A stretch of DNA of 64,000 nucleotides. Source: Pedobacter sp. MR2016-24 (lineage in GTDB: Bacteria; Bacteroidota; Bacteroidia; Sphingobacteriales; Sphingobacteriaceae). Within the stretch, counting starts at the first letter, position 1. The number at the start of each line of letters is the position of its first letter. The notes below the pieces were generated by a model. The model was not told the origin of the DNA. It searched no databases and worked only from the letters and a program-made list of their open reading frames with translations. Where the stretch lies: assembly GCF_026239655.1 (NCBI RefSeq), contig NZ_JAPIVO010000001.1, forward strand, positions 620,001-684,000, written 5' to 3'. Shown here one piece after another: positions 25,054 through 35,507 of this stretch. Made by a program: the position numbers and the translations under genes.

Positions 25054-28000
25054 TAACTTAACCAAACTCTCAGCATGGACAATAACTGATCGATATCTAC
25101 AGGCTTCGCGATGTAGTCGTTAGCACCTGCTTCAATACATTTCTCCCTGTCGCTTTTCATAGCCTTGGCTGTTAATGCGATAATGGGTAGTTTTTTATAT
25201 TGTTTCATTTGTCTGATGGCATCCATAGCTTCGTAACCGTTCATTTCAGGCATCATAATGTCCATCAGTACCAGATCAATCTGGTTTGGCTCCTCTAACT
25301 TTACAAGTGCTTCTTTACCATTGGTAGCAATGACAATATTGATATCGTAAACCTGCAGGGCACTTGAGAGGGCGAAAATATTTCTCATATCATCATCTGT
25401 AACTAAGATAGTTTTACCTTTAAGTGCCTTTTCTATGGTAGAGATTGTTTTGCCTTTGGCTGTTGTACTGGCGATGGACTGAAAATCATCTTCTTTTTTC
25501 AGCTTATTCATAAATAAACTCACCTCATCAATCAGCCTGTCATTCGACTTGTTGGATTTCAATACCATGGCCTCAGAATATTTCATGATATGGGCAATCT
25601 TATCCTGGTCGAGTTCCATTGCTGTGTTGATGATTACTGGCACATGGGTAAACTTATCCTGTATTTTGATTTGATCCAGCAGGTCAAATCCGGAGATATC
25701 GGGTAAGTTCAAATCAAGAATGATACAGTCGAATGTTTGTCCCTCCAGTCTTTCCAGTGCCTCTTTCCCTGTAAAAGCCTGTGCTACTTCAATACCTTTT
25801 GCTACTAACTGTTCTTTTACGACTAAACTTTGCAGCTCCTGATCTTCAATGAGCAATACGGTTTTAAAGTTATAAGTGATATGGCCGGAGTTGAGGACGG
25901 CGAATGCCTGGTCCAGCTGATCTTTTTCAATGGGCTTTTTCAGGAATCCGATAGCACCTTCCTGTAATGCTCTTTCTCCTTTTACTTCACCGGCCGACAT
26001 CATGTGTACCGGGATATGTTTGGTTTGCGGATTAGCTTTTAGTTTTTTCAATACTGCCCATCCATCCATTACCGGCAGCATGATATCTAGGATAATCGCA
26101 TCAGGAAGTTTTTCCGTAGCCATTTCAAGTCCGCTGTCACCGCTATGTGCCAGGATAGGCTCAAATCCCTTTTCAATTGCATAATCCTTTAACACGTCAG
26201 CAAATACAAGATCATCTTCCACAATCAGTAAAGTCTGTACCTGGTTTCTGGCAACAGGTACTACAACTGGTTCCGGGATGAGCGGAACAATTAGTGGCTG
26301 TGTAGCCGGGCTGGTAGATGCTGCATCACTCACCGTATCGCCTATCGTTACAGGAAGATACAAAGTAAAACAGCTTCCGGTACCGGGTTCACTTTCTACC
26401 TGAATTTCCCCGCCTAAAATATTGGCCAGTTCCTTACTGATAGATAAGCCCAAGCCTGTACCTCCATATTTGCGGCTTGTTGTCCCATCAGCCTGTTTGA
26501 AAGCCTCGAATATTAACTTTTGCTTATCTGAAGGAATGCCTATTCCGGAATCTTTCACATGGAATGCAACGACGCTCGTAGTGCTTGTCTGCAGCTGCTC
26601 TGAATAGAATTTCGTGTTTTTATCGGCAGGAGTTATTTCGAGTTTTATATTTCCCTGTTCAGGAGTAAACTTAAAGGCATTTGATAACAGGTTTTTGATA
26701 ATCTGCTCTGCCCTCGATAAATCAGTCCGCATTTTTTCGGGAAGCTCTGGTGAGAGTATGGCCTGGAAGCTTATTTTCTTACTTTTTGCAATCTCACTGA
26801 ACAGCGATTCCATATTCTGTTTGATCTCCTGTGGTCTTACGTTCTCCACATCTAGATCCACCTTGCCGGATTCAATTTTAGAAAGGTCGAGTATATCATT
26901 AATGAGTGTCAGCAAATCACTTCCTGCATTATGTATTACACCTGCATATTTAAGCTGCTCTTCATTCAAGTTCTCCGGCCTGTTTTCCTTTAAGATTCTG
27001 GCGAGGATCAGGATACTATTCAGCGGAGTGCGCAGTTCATGACTCATGTTGGCCAGGAATTCTGATTTGTATTTGCTTGATATTTCGAGCTCTTCTGCTT
27101 TCAGGCTCATTGCCTCTTTTGCCTCATTGATCGAGATATTGCGCTCTTCCAGCTGACTGGCCTTTTCTTCCAGTTCTGCATTGGTTTGACGCAGTTCTTC
27201 CTGTTGTACACGTAACTCTTCTTCTGAAGCCTGCAGCTCTTCGGATTTGTGTAACAGCTCCTCATTAGTGGTACGCAATTCTTCCTGCTGACTTTCCAGC
27301 TCTTCGGCCTGCTGCTGCGTTTGCATAAAGAGATCATGCAGCTGAGCCCTCGTGATCGCACTGTTCAGTGCAATACCAATCATTTCATTGATGGCATTTA
27401 AGAATACGTTTCCAATTTCGTCTGGTGCAGCATAAAGCCCCATTTCTATTACTGCGATAGTTTCATTTTTAAACAGTATCGGCAATATAGATAGTGTATT
27501 TGGTTTGGTAGAACCTAGTCCTGAACTGATAGTGATGTAATCTGCCGGCAGATCGGTAAGATGTTTAATCGTTTTCTCTACTGCCGCCTGACCTAAAAGA
27601 CCTTGTCCCAGCGCAATATCAATAGCGTTACCAGGCTTTTTATCAAAAGCATAAGTACCGGTGAGCTGCAGCTTCTGCTTTTTTGGGTTCATCAGATATA
27701 AAGCACCAATCGGGGCATTCAGATAATTACAGAGTTCTTTGATGATGTTTGCTGCCAATTCATCTATGTCCTGCTCACCACGCATCGCTTCACTAACCTG
27801 TGAGGCACCTGACAGGAACCAGTTCTTCTGTTCATTTTCCGCAGAAAGTTTTTCCAGTTTATCATTATTCTCGCGGATTTTTTCTTCTGTTAATTTCTGC
27901 TCATCGAAAGTCATTTTGATGAAACTGAAAAGATATAAGACCAGTCCGAAAATAATGACGGCGCTGCCGATCACTACAATTGTAGAACGGGTGGCACTTT

Positions 28001-28532
28001 CTTCCCGTTTTTCTGTTCTTATTTTTAGTAATTTCTGCTCTTCCTGAATCACTTTATTGTTTACCCTCAGCATATTGTCTTTAAACAACTTACCTTTATC
28101 AGTCTGTACTTTATGAATGGCAGCCAGCTGACCAGAAGCTGCATTTGTACGCAGTATTTCCGCCATGTCACGTACTTTCTGCAATGCATAAATCTCCAGT
28201 GAGTCGAGTCTCGCCTGTTGTGCGGGATTATCAATTGTTAGTTTTTGGAGTTGTTTGACCTTTGGCAGTATTTTGTTGGCATTTGCATTGTAAGGTTCCA
28301 TGTAATTAGAACGTTGCGTCAGAATGAAACCCCGGAGGCCAGTCTCTGCGTTCAGGAGCACAACCTCCAGTTCCTGTGCAACATCAATAACCTCATAAGT
28401 GTGATTTTCCCAGGCAGAATCTTCATTCATTGAATCGACACTCATGTAGGAAGTGATGGCAGATACAAGTACAAATATCAGGGAAATTGTAAATCCTGCG
28501 AGAACTTGTTGCTTGAAAGTAAGTTTGAACAT
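25053..28532 (-). CDS. Membrane hybrid histidine kinase: CHASE3 - GAF - kinase - three receivers
   Basis: Large sensor kinase of 1159 residues. TM1 is near residues 8-28, then a CHASE3-like extracytoplasmic domain (EVVLLNAETGLRGFILTQ), TM2 near 180-200, a GAF-like domain (about 240-395), a Glu-rich coiled coil (about 400-480), HisKA (FLANMSHELRTPLNSILI), HATPase (DSGIGIPSD, GGTGLGLSISKEL), and three receivers with phospho-Asp in LDIMLPVMDG, LDLNLPDISG and MDIMMPEMNG. The middle receiver has IEDQ and lacks the usual KP motif, so it may be degenerate. It is the first gene of the block and is coupled to CheR by a 1-bp overlap. The signal sensed is unknown. Confidence 0.93.
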   Translation of the reverse strand: MFKLTFKQQVLAGFTISLIFVLVSAITSYMSVDSMNEDSAWENHTYEVIDVAQELEVVLLNAETGLRGFILTQRSNYMEPYNANANKILPKVKQLQKLTIDNPAQQARLDSLEIYALQKVRDMAEILRTNAASGQLAAIHKVQTDKGKLFKDNMLRVNNKVIQEEQKLLKIRTEKREESATRSTIVVIGSAVIIFGLVLYLFSFIKMTFDEQKLTEEKIRENNDKLEKLSAENEQKNWFLSGASQVSEAMRGEQDIDELAANIIKELCNYLNAPIGALYLMNPKKQKLQLTGTYAFDKKPGNAIDIALGQGLLGQAAVEKTIKHLTDLPADYITISSGLGSTKPNTLSILPILFKNETIAVIEMGLYAAPDEIGNVFLNAINEMIGIALNSAITRAQLHDLFMQTQQQAEELESQQEELRTTNEELLHKSEELQASEEELRVQQEELRQTNAELEEKASQLEERNISINEAKEAMSLKAEELEISSKYKSEFLANMSHELRTPLNSILILARILKENRPENLNEEQLKYAGVIHNAGSDLLTLINDILDLSKIESGKVDLDVENVRPQEIKQNMESLFSEIAKSKKISFQAILSPELPEKMRTDLSRAEQIIKNLLSNAFKFTPEQGNIKLEITPADKNTKFYSEQLQTSTTSVVAFHVKDSGIGIPSDKQKLIFEAFKQADGTTSRKYGGTGLGLSISKELANILGGEIQVESEPGTGSCFTLYLPVTIGDTVSDAASTSPATQPLIVPLIPEPVVVPVARNQVQTLLIVEDDLVFADVLKDYAIEKGFEPILAHSGDSGLEMATEKLPDAIILDIMLPVMDGWAVLKKLKANPQTKHIPVHMMSAGEVKGERALQEGAIGFLKKPIEKDQLDQAFAVLNSGHITYNFKTVLLIEDQELQSLVVKEQLVAKGIEVAQAFTGKEALERLEGQTFDCIILDLNLPDISGFDLLDQIKIQDKFTHVPVIINTAMELDQDKIAHIMKYSEAMVLKSNKSNDRLIDEVSLFMNKLKKEDDFQSIASTTAKGKTISTIEKALKGKTILVTDDDMRNIFALSSALQVYDINIVIATNGKEALVKLEEPNQIDLVLMDIMMPEMNGYEAMDAIRQMKQYKKLPIIALTAKAMKSDREKCIEAGANDYIAKPVDIDQLLSMLRVWLS

Positions 28533-28650
28533 ATTTTAATACAATTATTTTTATGCTGGTTTTTTCTGAGTAATAATTCAGAGAAGATCCAGGCAATAAT
28601 ACTGATAAATATGCGTTCCTGTGCGACTAGCTAAATATTTGATGAATTAT

Positions 28651-29334
28651 TTATAAATCCTGTATGCATTGCGCATAGGTCGGACCAATTGGAATCAGCT
28701 GTGTTCCGATCCAGATTTGTACCCTGTCAAACCTGGTAATACGATTTTTTGCCACGATAAATGCACGATGAGTTCTGATGAATTTTTTTGCAGGAAGAAG
28801 ATTTAACATTTCCCCGATGGGCATCCTGGTACTCAGTGATGAATTGTCCTGTAAGTTGATTTGGGTATAATTTCCGGCAGCCTCAATATAGGTGATGTGA
28901 TCGATGGCAACTTTGATCTGTTCATAACCATCTTTGATAAATATGTGCAATGGTTCCGGACTTATTGTACTTTGTTTGCGCAGGCTGTATAACTCTTCAG
29001 CTTTGTTACAGGCCTTCAGGAATCTGGATAGAGAGAATGGTTTCAGCAGGTAATCCAATGCATTTAACTCAAAACCCTTTACGGCATGTTCTGCGTAGGC
29101 GGTAGTGAAAATCACCAGTGGGGGATGGCGTAAGCTGTTCAGGAAATCAATCCCACTGATGTCAGGCATTTTAATGTCAAGAAAAATGAGATCTACCTGG
29201 TTTTGCTGCAAATAGGCGATGGCTTCAAACGCATTGGTAAATACAGCCTGAAGGCTAATAAAAGGAACTTTGGAGGCGAGTGATTTTACCACATCCAAAG
29301 CTATCGGTTCATCGTCTATAGCAATTGCAATCAT
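28651..29334 (-). CDS. LytTR-family response regulator
   Basis: Response regulator of 227 residues: a receiver (about 1-115; AIDDEPIALD, phospho-Asp in FLDIKMPDISG, FTTAYAEHAVKGF, Lys in YLLKPF) followed by a LytTR DNA-binding domain (about 130-225; IFIKDGYEQIKV, ITYIEAAGNYTQI, FIRTHRAFIVAK). It overlaps the kinase gene upstream by 4 bp (ATGA), a classic cognate pair. Its target promoters cannot be told from the sequence. Confidence 0.95.
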   Translation of the reverse strand: MIAIAIDDEPIALDVVKSLASKVPFISLQAVFTNAFEAIAYLQQNQVDLIFLDIKMPDISGIDFLNSLRHPPLVIFTTAYAEHAVKGFELNALDYLLKPFSLSRFLKACNKAEELYSLRKQSTISPEPLHIFIKDGYEQIKVAIDHITYIEAAGNYTQINLQDNSSLSTRMPIGEMLNLLPAKKFIRTHRAFIVAKNRITRFDRVQIWIGTQLIPIGPTYAQCIQDL

Positions 29335-30866
29335 TTGTTCTTTTGAAGATTTAGGGTTAAATGTACAAAAAACTCTTTTGCACTTTCCCGTATAATGAGT
29401 TCATGTTTGTTTGGATAGAATAATTTAAGTCGTTGTCTTACATTTTCCAGGCCTATTCCGCTTTTTAATTTCTCCGGGTCATTATCTGCTTTAAGATGTA
29501 TGCTGTTGTGGACGTCGAAATACAATATATCATTTTTGGTTTGCAGGGTAACTTTGATGTGCGAGGGCGACTGCAAACTAATGCCATGTTTAAACGCATT
29601 TTCTACAAATGGAATCAGCAACATAGGAGCAATTTCCAGCTCTGTAAACTGTTCTTCAATTTCCGTATTGATCAGGATATCCACCGTAGTAGAGGTCCTT
29701 AATTTCTGTAAGCCGATATAGTTGTTCAGGTAATCTATATCCCTGCTCAGGGATATTTTGTCCTGCATATTTTCCTGCAGCATAAAACGCATCATGTCGC
29801 CCAGCTTCTGTATTCCTTCACCGGTACGGTCTGCTTTTTCCTGTAAGGCAGTACCATATAATGTATTTAAGGCATTGAAAAGGAAATGCGGATTAATCTG
29901 GGATTTAAGGAAACCGAGGTTGGCATCTGATTTCCCGAGTTCTTTTTTTAATGAAGTAATCTGTTCTTCTGTATGGTGACGTGTTTTATAGACATACATA
30001 GCTAGTTGGGTACTGATTAACAACTGCGCAGGGATATGGAATAGATTGACAATGAAGAATAACTCACCTCTTCCACTAGCCAGAGCAGCTATAATTCCTA
30101 TGGGTACGGCAAGGATCAGAGTGATCATGGTTGCCTTGCCATAATAAGTGCGGAAGTTTTTCTGCTGATTCAATACCGCTGGTATCAGATAATAGACAGA
30201 ATAAATGGTTAGAAAGATACAGGCCGTGACCACGAGCGACCAGCACAGGAATACATCTAATGGAGCTCCTGTTGCCACAAAAATCAGTACACCTGTAAAC
30301 CAGAATGCAGCGCCAAATACGATTTCCATTTTCATCTGTTTATTACTGCCTTCTTCTTGATCCTCGGTTAGTGCTAAAGAAAGTTTCTTCAGTCCGAAGT
30401 AAATGGCCATCAATAAAATCAGCCAGGCTGAATAGGCGAAACTGTTAAAAAAGATCTGGTTATAGGCCTCCTCAATATTGTCATACTGTACCAGCTGATA
30501 AGCCTTGCTGTAGGTCTGTACGATGCTGAGCACCAGTCCGGAGAAAAAGTAGACGACAGCGATAATAAATAAATTCAGTCCCGTATTTCTTTTTTTATAT
30601 AAGGCAGGCAGACAGCAGAAGTTAAGCAGCAGGAAACTGAAATAGAGCAAGGAGTAACGGAACAGCTCTGGTAAAAAGTAGTTAGACAGGTAACTGAATT
30701 CGACATGTTCCTTTTCGAATTCATAGGGAATCTCATGATAGGTTTCCGATCCGTTTGAAATGAGTATAAGGACAGAGAATCCATAAATGATACTAACTAC
30801 CCAGAATTCAATTTTATTTAAGTATTTAAGGTTCATTTTATCTTGAAGGGAGAACATATTCATCAT
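29331..30866 (-). CDS. LytS-type sensor histidine kinase (His_kinase family)
   Basis: Membrane sensor kinase of 511 residues. Eight or so hydrophobic segments fill residues about 20-290, with no obvious periplasmic sensor domain. The cytoplasmic kinase core has the phospho-His in FLKSQINPHFLFNALNTLYG, then a HATPase with PMLLIPFVENAFKHG and GIGLENVRQRL. This is the PF06580 architecture that pairs with LytTR regulators. It heads a two-gene operon with the regulator. The start could also be the internal Met of MNLKYLNK, 10 codons later. Confidence 0.92.
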   Translation of the reverse strand: MMNMFSLQDKMNLKYLNKIEFWVVSIIYGFSVLILISNGSETYHEIPYEFEKEHVEFSYLSNYFLPELFRYSLLYFSFLLLNFCCLPALYKKRNTGLNLFIIAVVYFFSGLVLSIVQTYSKAYQLVQYDNIEEAYNQIFFNSFAYSAWLILLMAIYFGLKKLSLALTEDQEEGSNKQMKMEIVFGAAFWFTGVLIFVATGAPLDVFLCWSLVVTACIFLTIYSVYYLIPAVLNQQKNFRTYYGKATMITLILAVPIGIIAALASGRGELFFIVNLFHIPAQLLISTQLAMYVYKTRHHTEEQITSLKKELGKSDANLGFLKSQINPHFLFNALNTLYGTALQEKADRTGEGIQKLGDMMRFMLQENMQDKISLSRDIDYLNNYIGLQKLRTSTTVDILINTEIEEQFTELEIAPMLLIPFVENAFKHGISLQSPSHIKVTLQTKNDILYFDVHNSIHLKADNDPEKLKSGIGLENVRQRLKLFYPNKHELIIRESAKEFFVHLTLNLQKNK

Positions 30867-30994
30867 AGTCTTGTGTTAAATCTCCTGCAATTTACGGCCT
30901 GGTTTTGTTTGCGTGTTTAAAATGTGATGAATGTCCAAAAAAATGTGATGAATAAGGAAATATGGCTAGCTTTAGCCTTTTATTTTTACACGAT

Positions 30995-31342
30995 ATGATA
31001 GTTTACGGGATTCCGAATTGCAACACGGTGAAAAAAGCCAGGACCTGGCTGACAGATAATGGCATCGTTTATGAATTTCATGATTTTAAAAAGCAAGGGA
31101 TAACTGCGAAAAAATTGCATGAATGGTGTACTGTATTTGGCTGGGAAACTGTTTTAAACAAAAAGGGCACTACCTGGAAGAAGTTATCTCTGGCGCAGCA
31201 GCTTGCTGTTCAGGATGAAGACAGTGCTGTTGCAGTGTTATTGGAAAACACGAGTGCGATTAAACGCCCGGTGATAGAGAAAGATGGAAAAGCCATTTTA
31301 ATCAGTTTTGATGAAACACAATACAGTCAGATCTTAAAATAA
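30995..31342 (+). CDS. ArsC/Spx-family protein (YffB-like)
   Basis: Small thioredoxin-fold protein, 115 residues from ATG at 30995. The frame is open 11 codons further up but that stretch (MASFSLLFLHD) is not conserved-looking, while MIVYGIPNCNTVKKA is the usual family N-terminus. A single Cys at residue 9 replaces the CxxC of Spx. The pattern NTVKKARTWL, then TTWKKLS and IKRPVIEKDG, matches YffB-type arsenate-reductase-like proteins, whose function is poorly known. A promoter-like TATTTTTA lies 6 bp before the ATG, so the mRNA may be almost leaderless. Confidence 0.85.
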   Translation: MIVYGIPNCNTVKKARTWLTDNGIVYEFHDFKKQGITAKKLHEWCTVFGWETVLNKKGTTWKKLSLAQQLAVQDEDSAVAVLLENTSAIKRPVIEKDGKAILISFDETQYSQILK

Positions 31343-31409
31343 ATCAATCGTTTTTTGTTAATTTTTGTTAAAAGAATACATCAGTTAACAAACTAAATTA
31401 TATTTGAAT

Positions 31410-32144
31410 ATGCTTAAGAGGTTAATTATAGTATTGCTGTTCGCTATACCACTACATACATTAGCGCAGACCGGAATAAGCGGCGCGGTTTTCGATTATG
31501 AGAACAAGAATTTTCCATTACAGAAGGTAACAATAAGAAACCTGAATAATCAAAAGGTGGTACAGACGGGCGCTGCAGGACAATTTACCATTACTGCAAA
31601 TAAAGGTGATCTGCTGGAGCTTACCTTACCAGGATACCATATTGATACATTATATCTGACAGATCTTCAATCTAAAACGATCTATCTGCCCTCCCAGGAG
31701 ACCAATCTGAAGGAGGTAAGGATCAGAAGTGCAAGGATTTCGAAAGACTTGAACCTGAATAATCCTACTAATGCGAAGAAATCTACGCGTGTGGGTGGAA
31801 TCCCGCCTAAACAGAATGTTGGTCGTGCAGGTGGAGTCGGACTCTCTTTTGGTGGTGGTAAGGAAAGACGTGAACGTGCAAAGGTGAAAGCGCTTGAAGA
31901 AACGGCCGACTATGAACAGGAGATCAATCAATACTTTAGTGAGGAGCATGTAAGTGCCCTGATTAAATTAAAAGGGCAGGACCTGAAAAACTTTATCGAA
32001 ATGTACCGCCCAACCGTGGCACGGGTTCGTGGAGATACTACGTTTAATTACGACTTCTATATTGCGCAGGCATACCAGACCTGGTTAAAATTACCTGCAG
32101 AACAGCGTAAATTACCTCCTGTGCCCACATTGAAGAAGAACTAG
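31410..32144 (+). CDS. Exported protein with carboxypeptidase-regulatory-like domain
   Basis: Envelope protein of 244 residues from ATG at 31410 (a TTG two codons earlier is also in frame). The signal peptide ends IPLHTLAQ. Residues about 20-105 form a carboxypeptidase-D regulatory-like beta domain ([34 protein letters not shown]), as often found in Bacteroidota surface and SusC proteins. The C-terminal half is basic and Gly-rich, then helical ([20 protein letters not shown]), and is not recognised. It lies 25 bp before an M1 peptidase and is probably co-transcribed. Function unknown. Confidence 0.8.
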   Translation: MLKRLIIVLLFAIPLHTLAQTGISGAVFDYENKNFPLQKVTIRNLNNQKVVQTGAAGQFTITANKGDLLELTLPGYHIDTLYLTDLQSKTIYLPSQETNLKEVRIRSARISKDLNLNNPTNAKKSTRVGGIPPKQNVGRAGGVGLSFGGGKERRERAKVKALEETADYEQEINQYFSEEHVSALIKLKGQDLKNFIEMYRPTVARVRGDTTFNYDFYIAQAYQTWLKLPAEQRKLPPVPTLKKN

Positions 32145-32169
32145 CCTGAAAAAGAGAAACCTAAACAAA

Positions 32170-34140
32170 ATGAACAATAATTTTATTCAGAAAACACTAC
32201 TTTTTGCAGTGTTTTTTGCTTTTAGCCTCAGCACCAAAGCACAGCAGTCTGCTGCCGAAAGCAAGTATGATCCGCATGTTGCTTTCAGTCCGCTTTTTTA
32301 CACCCAAAATGGAAGTGAATACCGTTCTGCGAGCGGTTATCCTGGTCCCAAATATTGGCAGAATCGCGCAGATTATGCTATTTCGGCCAACCTGGATGCT
32401 GGTAATAACACAATTACGGGTTCGGTAACCATTACCTATAAGAACAATAGCCCTGATAAATTACCCTATTTATGGTTACAATTGGACCAGAATCTATTTG
32501 AAAAGGATTCAAGAGGTAACGGACTCATCAAGCTGGGAAGCCGTTATGGTGCAAGGGGAGAAAAGGTAAATGGTGGATATACCATCACTGGTCTTTCTGT
32601 TTCTCAGAAAAATCTGCCTGTTAAATTCACTTCTGTTACTGAAGATACGCGGATGCAGATCCGTCTTGACCAGCCAATGGCTGCTAACGGAGATTTGATT
32701 ATGGTAAAAATGAATTTCTCTTTTGTGGTGCCGATTAATGGCTCTGACAGAATGGGGCACCTGACGACTAAAAACGGGGAGATCTTTACGATTGCCCAGT
32801 GGTTTCCAAGAATGAGTGTTTACGATGATGTGATTGGATGGAATACTTTGCCATATTGGGGTGCAGGTGAATTTTACTGTGAATATGGTAATGTAACTTA
32901 TGCAGTAACTGCACCGGCGAATCATATTGTAATGGGCTCCGGAGAATTACTGAATCCGGAAGAAGTATTTACTGCCGAACAGTTGAAAAGATGGAATGCA
33001 GCTAAATTAAGTGACAAGACCGTAAGTATACGTTCTGCTGAAGAAGTTACGGATCCTAAATCACGTCCTGCAAAAGCGCAGCTGACCTGGAAATTCAAAA
33101 TGACCAACACCCGTGATGTAGCCTGGTCTTCTTCCAAAGCCTTTGTGCTGGATGCGGCAAGGATTAACCTGCCTAGTGGTAAAAAAGCATTAGCGGTATC
33201 TGCGCAACCGGTAGAAAGCAATGGCGCTGATGCTTATGCAAGGGGAGTGGAATATGTAAAAGCGAGTATTGAACATTATTCTAATAAATGGTTTGAATAT
33301 CCTTATCCAATGGCAGTGAATATCGCTTCGAATGTAAGTGGTATGGAGTATCCGGGAATTGTTTTCTGCGGATGGACGGCTAAAAATGCAGAGGTATGGG
33401 GAGTGGTAGATCATGAATTTGGTCATACCTGGTTTCCTATGATTGTAGGTAGCAACGAGCGTAAGTTCGGCTGGATGGATGAGGGTTTCAATACTTTTAT
33501 CAACGGCTTATCTACAGCAGCATTCAATAAAGGAGAATATGCAGGGGAGAAAGATGATCTGCACATGGCAGCAAAATATATGGCACGTCCGGAAACAGAG
33601 TTTGTGATGCTTGCACCGGATGCGATGGTGGAACAGAATATAGGAATTAACTTATATAGTAAACCGGGATGGGGATTAAATATCCTGAGAGATCAGGTAC
33701 TGGGCGCCGACCGTTTTGATTATGCTTTCAGAAACTATATCAAGCAGTGGGCCTTTAAACATCCTACACCGTATGACTTTTTCCGTTCTATGGAAAATGG
33801 AGCAGGTGAAGATCTTTCCTGGTTCTGGAAAGGCTGGTTTATCAATAACTGGAAAACGGATCAGGCTGTGACAGCGGTAACGCCACAGTATAAAGGAAAA
33901 GAGATAGAGAGTTACCATATCACGGTAGCTAATCTGGAGCAAATGCCAATGCCTGTTATCTTGGAGGTGAAATCCAAAAGTGGTAAAACTGAAACCATAA
34001 AAATTCCGGTAGACGTATGGATGAGAAACAAAAAATGGACGATTGTTTATCCTACTACCGAGGAGTTGCTTTCAGTTGAACTTGATCCGCAGAAAGTATT
34101 ACCGGATGCAGATGTAACTAATAATACCTGGTTTAAGTAA
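32170..34140 (+). CDS. Exported M1-family metallopeptidase
   Basis: Zinc aminopeptidase-like protein of 656 residues with signal peptide ending STKAQQ. The N-terminal beta domain (about 60-260) is followed by the thermolysin-like catalytic domain. The zinc site is HEFGHTWF (415-419) with the third ligand E438 in WMDEGFN, exactly HEXXH-18-E. The aminopeptidase motif appears as SGMEYPG rather than the canonical GAMEN. Family members remove N-terminal residues from peptides; the substrate here is unknown. Ends at a bidirectional terminator shared with the convergent channel gene. Confidence 0.93.
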   Translation: MNNNFIQKTLLFAVFFAFSLSTKAQQSAAESKYDPHVAFSPLFYTQNGSEYRSASGYPGPKYWQNRADYAISANLDAGNNTITGSVTITYKNNSPDKLPYLWLQLDQNLFEKDSRGNGLIKLGSRYGARGEKVNGGYTITGLSVSQKNLPVKFTSVTEDTRMQIRLDQPMAANGDLIMVKMNFSFVVPINGSDRMGHLTTKNGEIFTIAQWFPRMSVYDDVIGWNTLPYWGAGEFYCEYGNVTYAVTAPANHIVMGSGELLNPEEVFTAEQLKRWNAAKLSDKTVSIRSAEEVTDPKSRPAKAQLTWKFKMTNTRDVAWSSSKAFVLDAARINLPSGKKALAVSAQPVESNGADAYARGVEYVKASIEHYSNKWFEYPYPMAVNIASNVSGMEYPGIVFCGWTAKNAEVWGVVDHEFGHTWFPMIVGSNERKFGWMDEGFNTFINGLSTAAFNKGEYAGEKDDLHMAAKYMARPETEFVMLAPDAMVEQNIGINLYSKPGWGLNILRDQVLGADRFDYAFRNYIKQWAFKHPTPYDFFRSMENGAGEDLSWFWKGWFINNWKTDQAVTAVTPQYKGKEIESYHITVANLEQMPMPVILEVKSKSGKTETIKIPVDVWMRNKKWTIVYPTTEELLSVELDPQKVLPDADVTNNTWFK

Positions 34141-34158
34141 ATTATCAGGTTACATATA

Positions 34159-34198
34159 AAAGGCTCCGTTGCAAATCTCTGCAGCGAAGCCTTTTTTT
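34159..34198. terminator. Shared terminator between M1 peptidase and MscS-type gene
   Basis: AAAGGCT (34159-34165) pairs with AGCCTTT (34188-34194); after one C/A mismatch another six pairs form (CGTTGC/GCAGCG, one wobble), with an 8-nt loop. A T-run follows on plus (34192-34198) and TTTTATAT on minus. The minus-strand gene's stop codon lies inside the T-run. Confidence 0.85.
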
Positions 34199-35507
34199 AT
34201 TGTGATCGGTTAATGGTCAGCGGATCTGTAAAGCTGAGGGTGGTCATATCGCCGGAGGCTTCACTTTCATAGATCTGAAGATCAAAAAATGGTGCGGCCG
34301 CGATCAGGTGATCAAATATATCAGCCATGATATGTTCATAATCTGCCCATTTAGTAGTACTGGTAAATACATACAGTTCGAGCGGTAAGCCATTTGCTGT
34401 AGGCGCAAGATGCCTCACCATCATGGTCATCTTTTTATGTGTACCTGAGTGATTGGCGATATAAGTATCTATGTATTTTCTGTACAAACCGGCATTGGTC
34501 AGGTTTCTGCCATTGAGTAAAAGTGATTTGTCTATCCCCAGGCGTTCGTTGTTTTTGTCTATATCTTTTTGCCTGTGCTCAATGTAACTGGTGAGCGACT
34601 GAATCTTTTTAAATTTCTCTAATTCTGCTGGTGTAATAAACCTGATGGTGGACTGTTTAATGAAGATTGCCCTTTTTATTCTCCTGCCGCCGGCCTGACT
34701 CATTCCCCGCCAGTTCTGGAAAGAATCTGAAATCAAAGAATAGGTAGGAATAGTGGTAATCGTTTTATCGAAATTCTGAACTTTTACCGTGGTGAGGTTG
34801 ATCTCTATAACATCTCCGTCAGCTCCGTATTTGGGCATCGTGATCCAGTCGCCGATTCTTACCGTATCATTTGCGGTTACCTGTATACTCGCTACAAATC
34901 CCATAATAGTGTCTTTGAACATAAGCAACAGGACTGCGGAAATGGCACCCATAGCAGTAAAGAAGGCAAGAGGTGATTTCCCTGTGAGATTGGAGAAGAT
35001 TACTACAGCCCCAATCAGAAAGAGTATCATCCTGATCACCTGCATATAACTATCTATAGGTTTCTCACGGAAGGCAGGTTTAGTCCGCAGGTCATCCCCG
35101 CCAGCTCGGATAATGGCCATGACCATCCAGATGATAATCAGCACAAGGTATACATCTGCAATCACATTCATCGGTTTGATCAGATCGGGGAAATCAATGA
35201 ATATGACCGGGATGGCAGCGTTGATCAGTACCAGTGTTGCAATCAGGGCGAGATAATGCGGAAGCCTGTTATTCAGCAGGTGATGGAAGAACTTGATATC
35301 TGTGCGTTTGCTGATCCGTATCAGCACAATGCGCAGCATTCTTCTGACCACATGCTGCGTCAGGTAAACTAGAATAATCAATGCAAAAAGCAATGCAAAC
35401 AGGTTCACATAGGCAGCAAGGTCCTCATTAAGTCCCCATTTCACCAGTAAATTATAGGTCCATCTGCTGATCGCTGTAATCGAATAGCTGATCTTCATTT
35501 CTTTCAT
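34197..35507 (-). CDS. Mechanosensitive ion channel, MscS superfamily (YbdG-like)
   Basis: Inner-membrane protein of 436 residues with five or so membrane helices in the first 220 residues. The last is the Gly/Ala-rich pore helix (FFTAMGAISAVLLLMFKDTI), followed by the MscS beta domain VRIGDWITMPKYGADGDV and the C-terminal domain. The sequence resembles the YbdG/MscM subgroup, including the insertion between beta domain and C-terminus. Such channels open under hypo-osmotic tension. Its ATG overlaps the upstream DUF2027 stop as TAATG, so the two are made together. Confidence 0.9.
   Translation of the reverse strand: MKEMKISYSITAISRWTYNLLVKWGLNEDLAAYVNLFALLFALIILVYLTQHVVRRMLRIVLIRISKRTDIKFFHHLLNNRLPHYLALIATLVLINAAIPVIFIDFPDLIKPMNVIADVYLVLIIIWMVMAIIRAGGDDLRTKPAFREKPIDSYMQVIRMILFLIGAVVIFSNLTGKSPLAFFTAMGAISAVLLLMFKDTIMGFVASIQVTANDTVRIGDWITMPKYGADGDVIEINLTTVKVQNFDKTITTIPTYSLISDSFQNWRGMSQAGGRRIKRAIFIKQSTIRFITPAELEKFKKIQSLTSYIEHRQKDIDKNNERLGIDKSLLLNGRNLTNAGLYRKYIDTYIANHSGTHKKMTMMVRHLAPTANGLPLELYVFTSTTKWADYEHIMADIFDHLIAAAPFFDLQIYESEASGDMTTLSFTDPLTINRSQ

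Noticed and set aside
24223-25065. CheR start at TTG 25065
   Set aside because: ATG 25053 gives a TAATG coupling with the kinase and the family-like N-terminus MMKENPEEV.
26614-27042. 142-codon plus-strand frame
   Set aside because: Antisense to the hybrid kinase HisKA region, Ser-rich shadow.
31351-31375. Tandem TTTTTGTTAA repeats
   Set aside because: Two AT-rich copies only, in an AT-rich gap; likely chance, no stem and no conserved spacing to a promoter.
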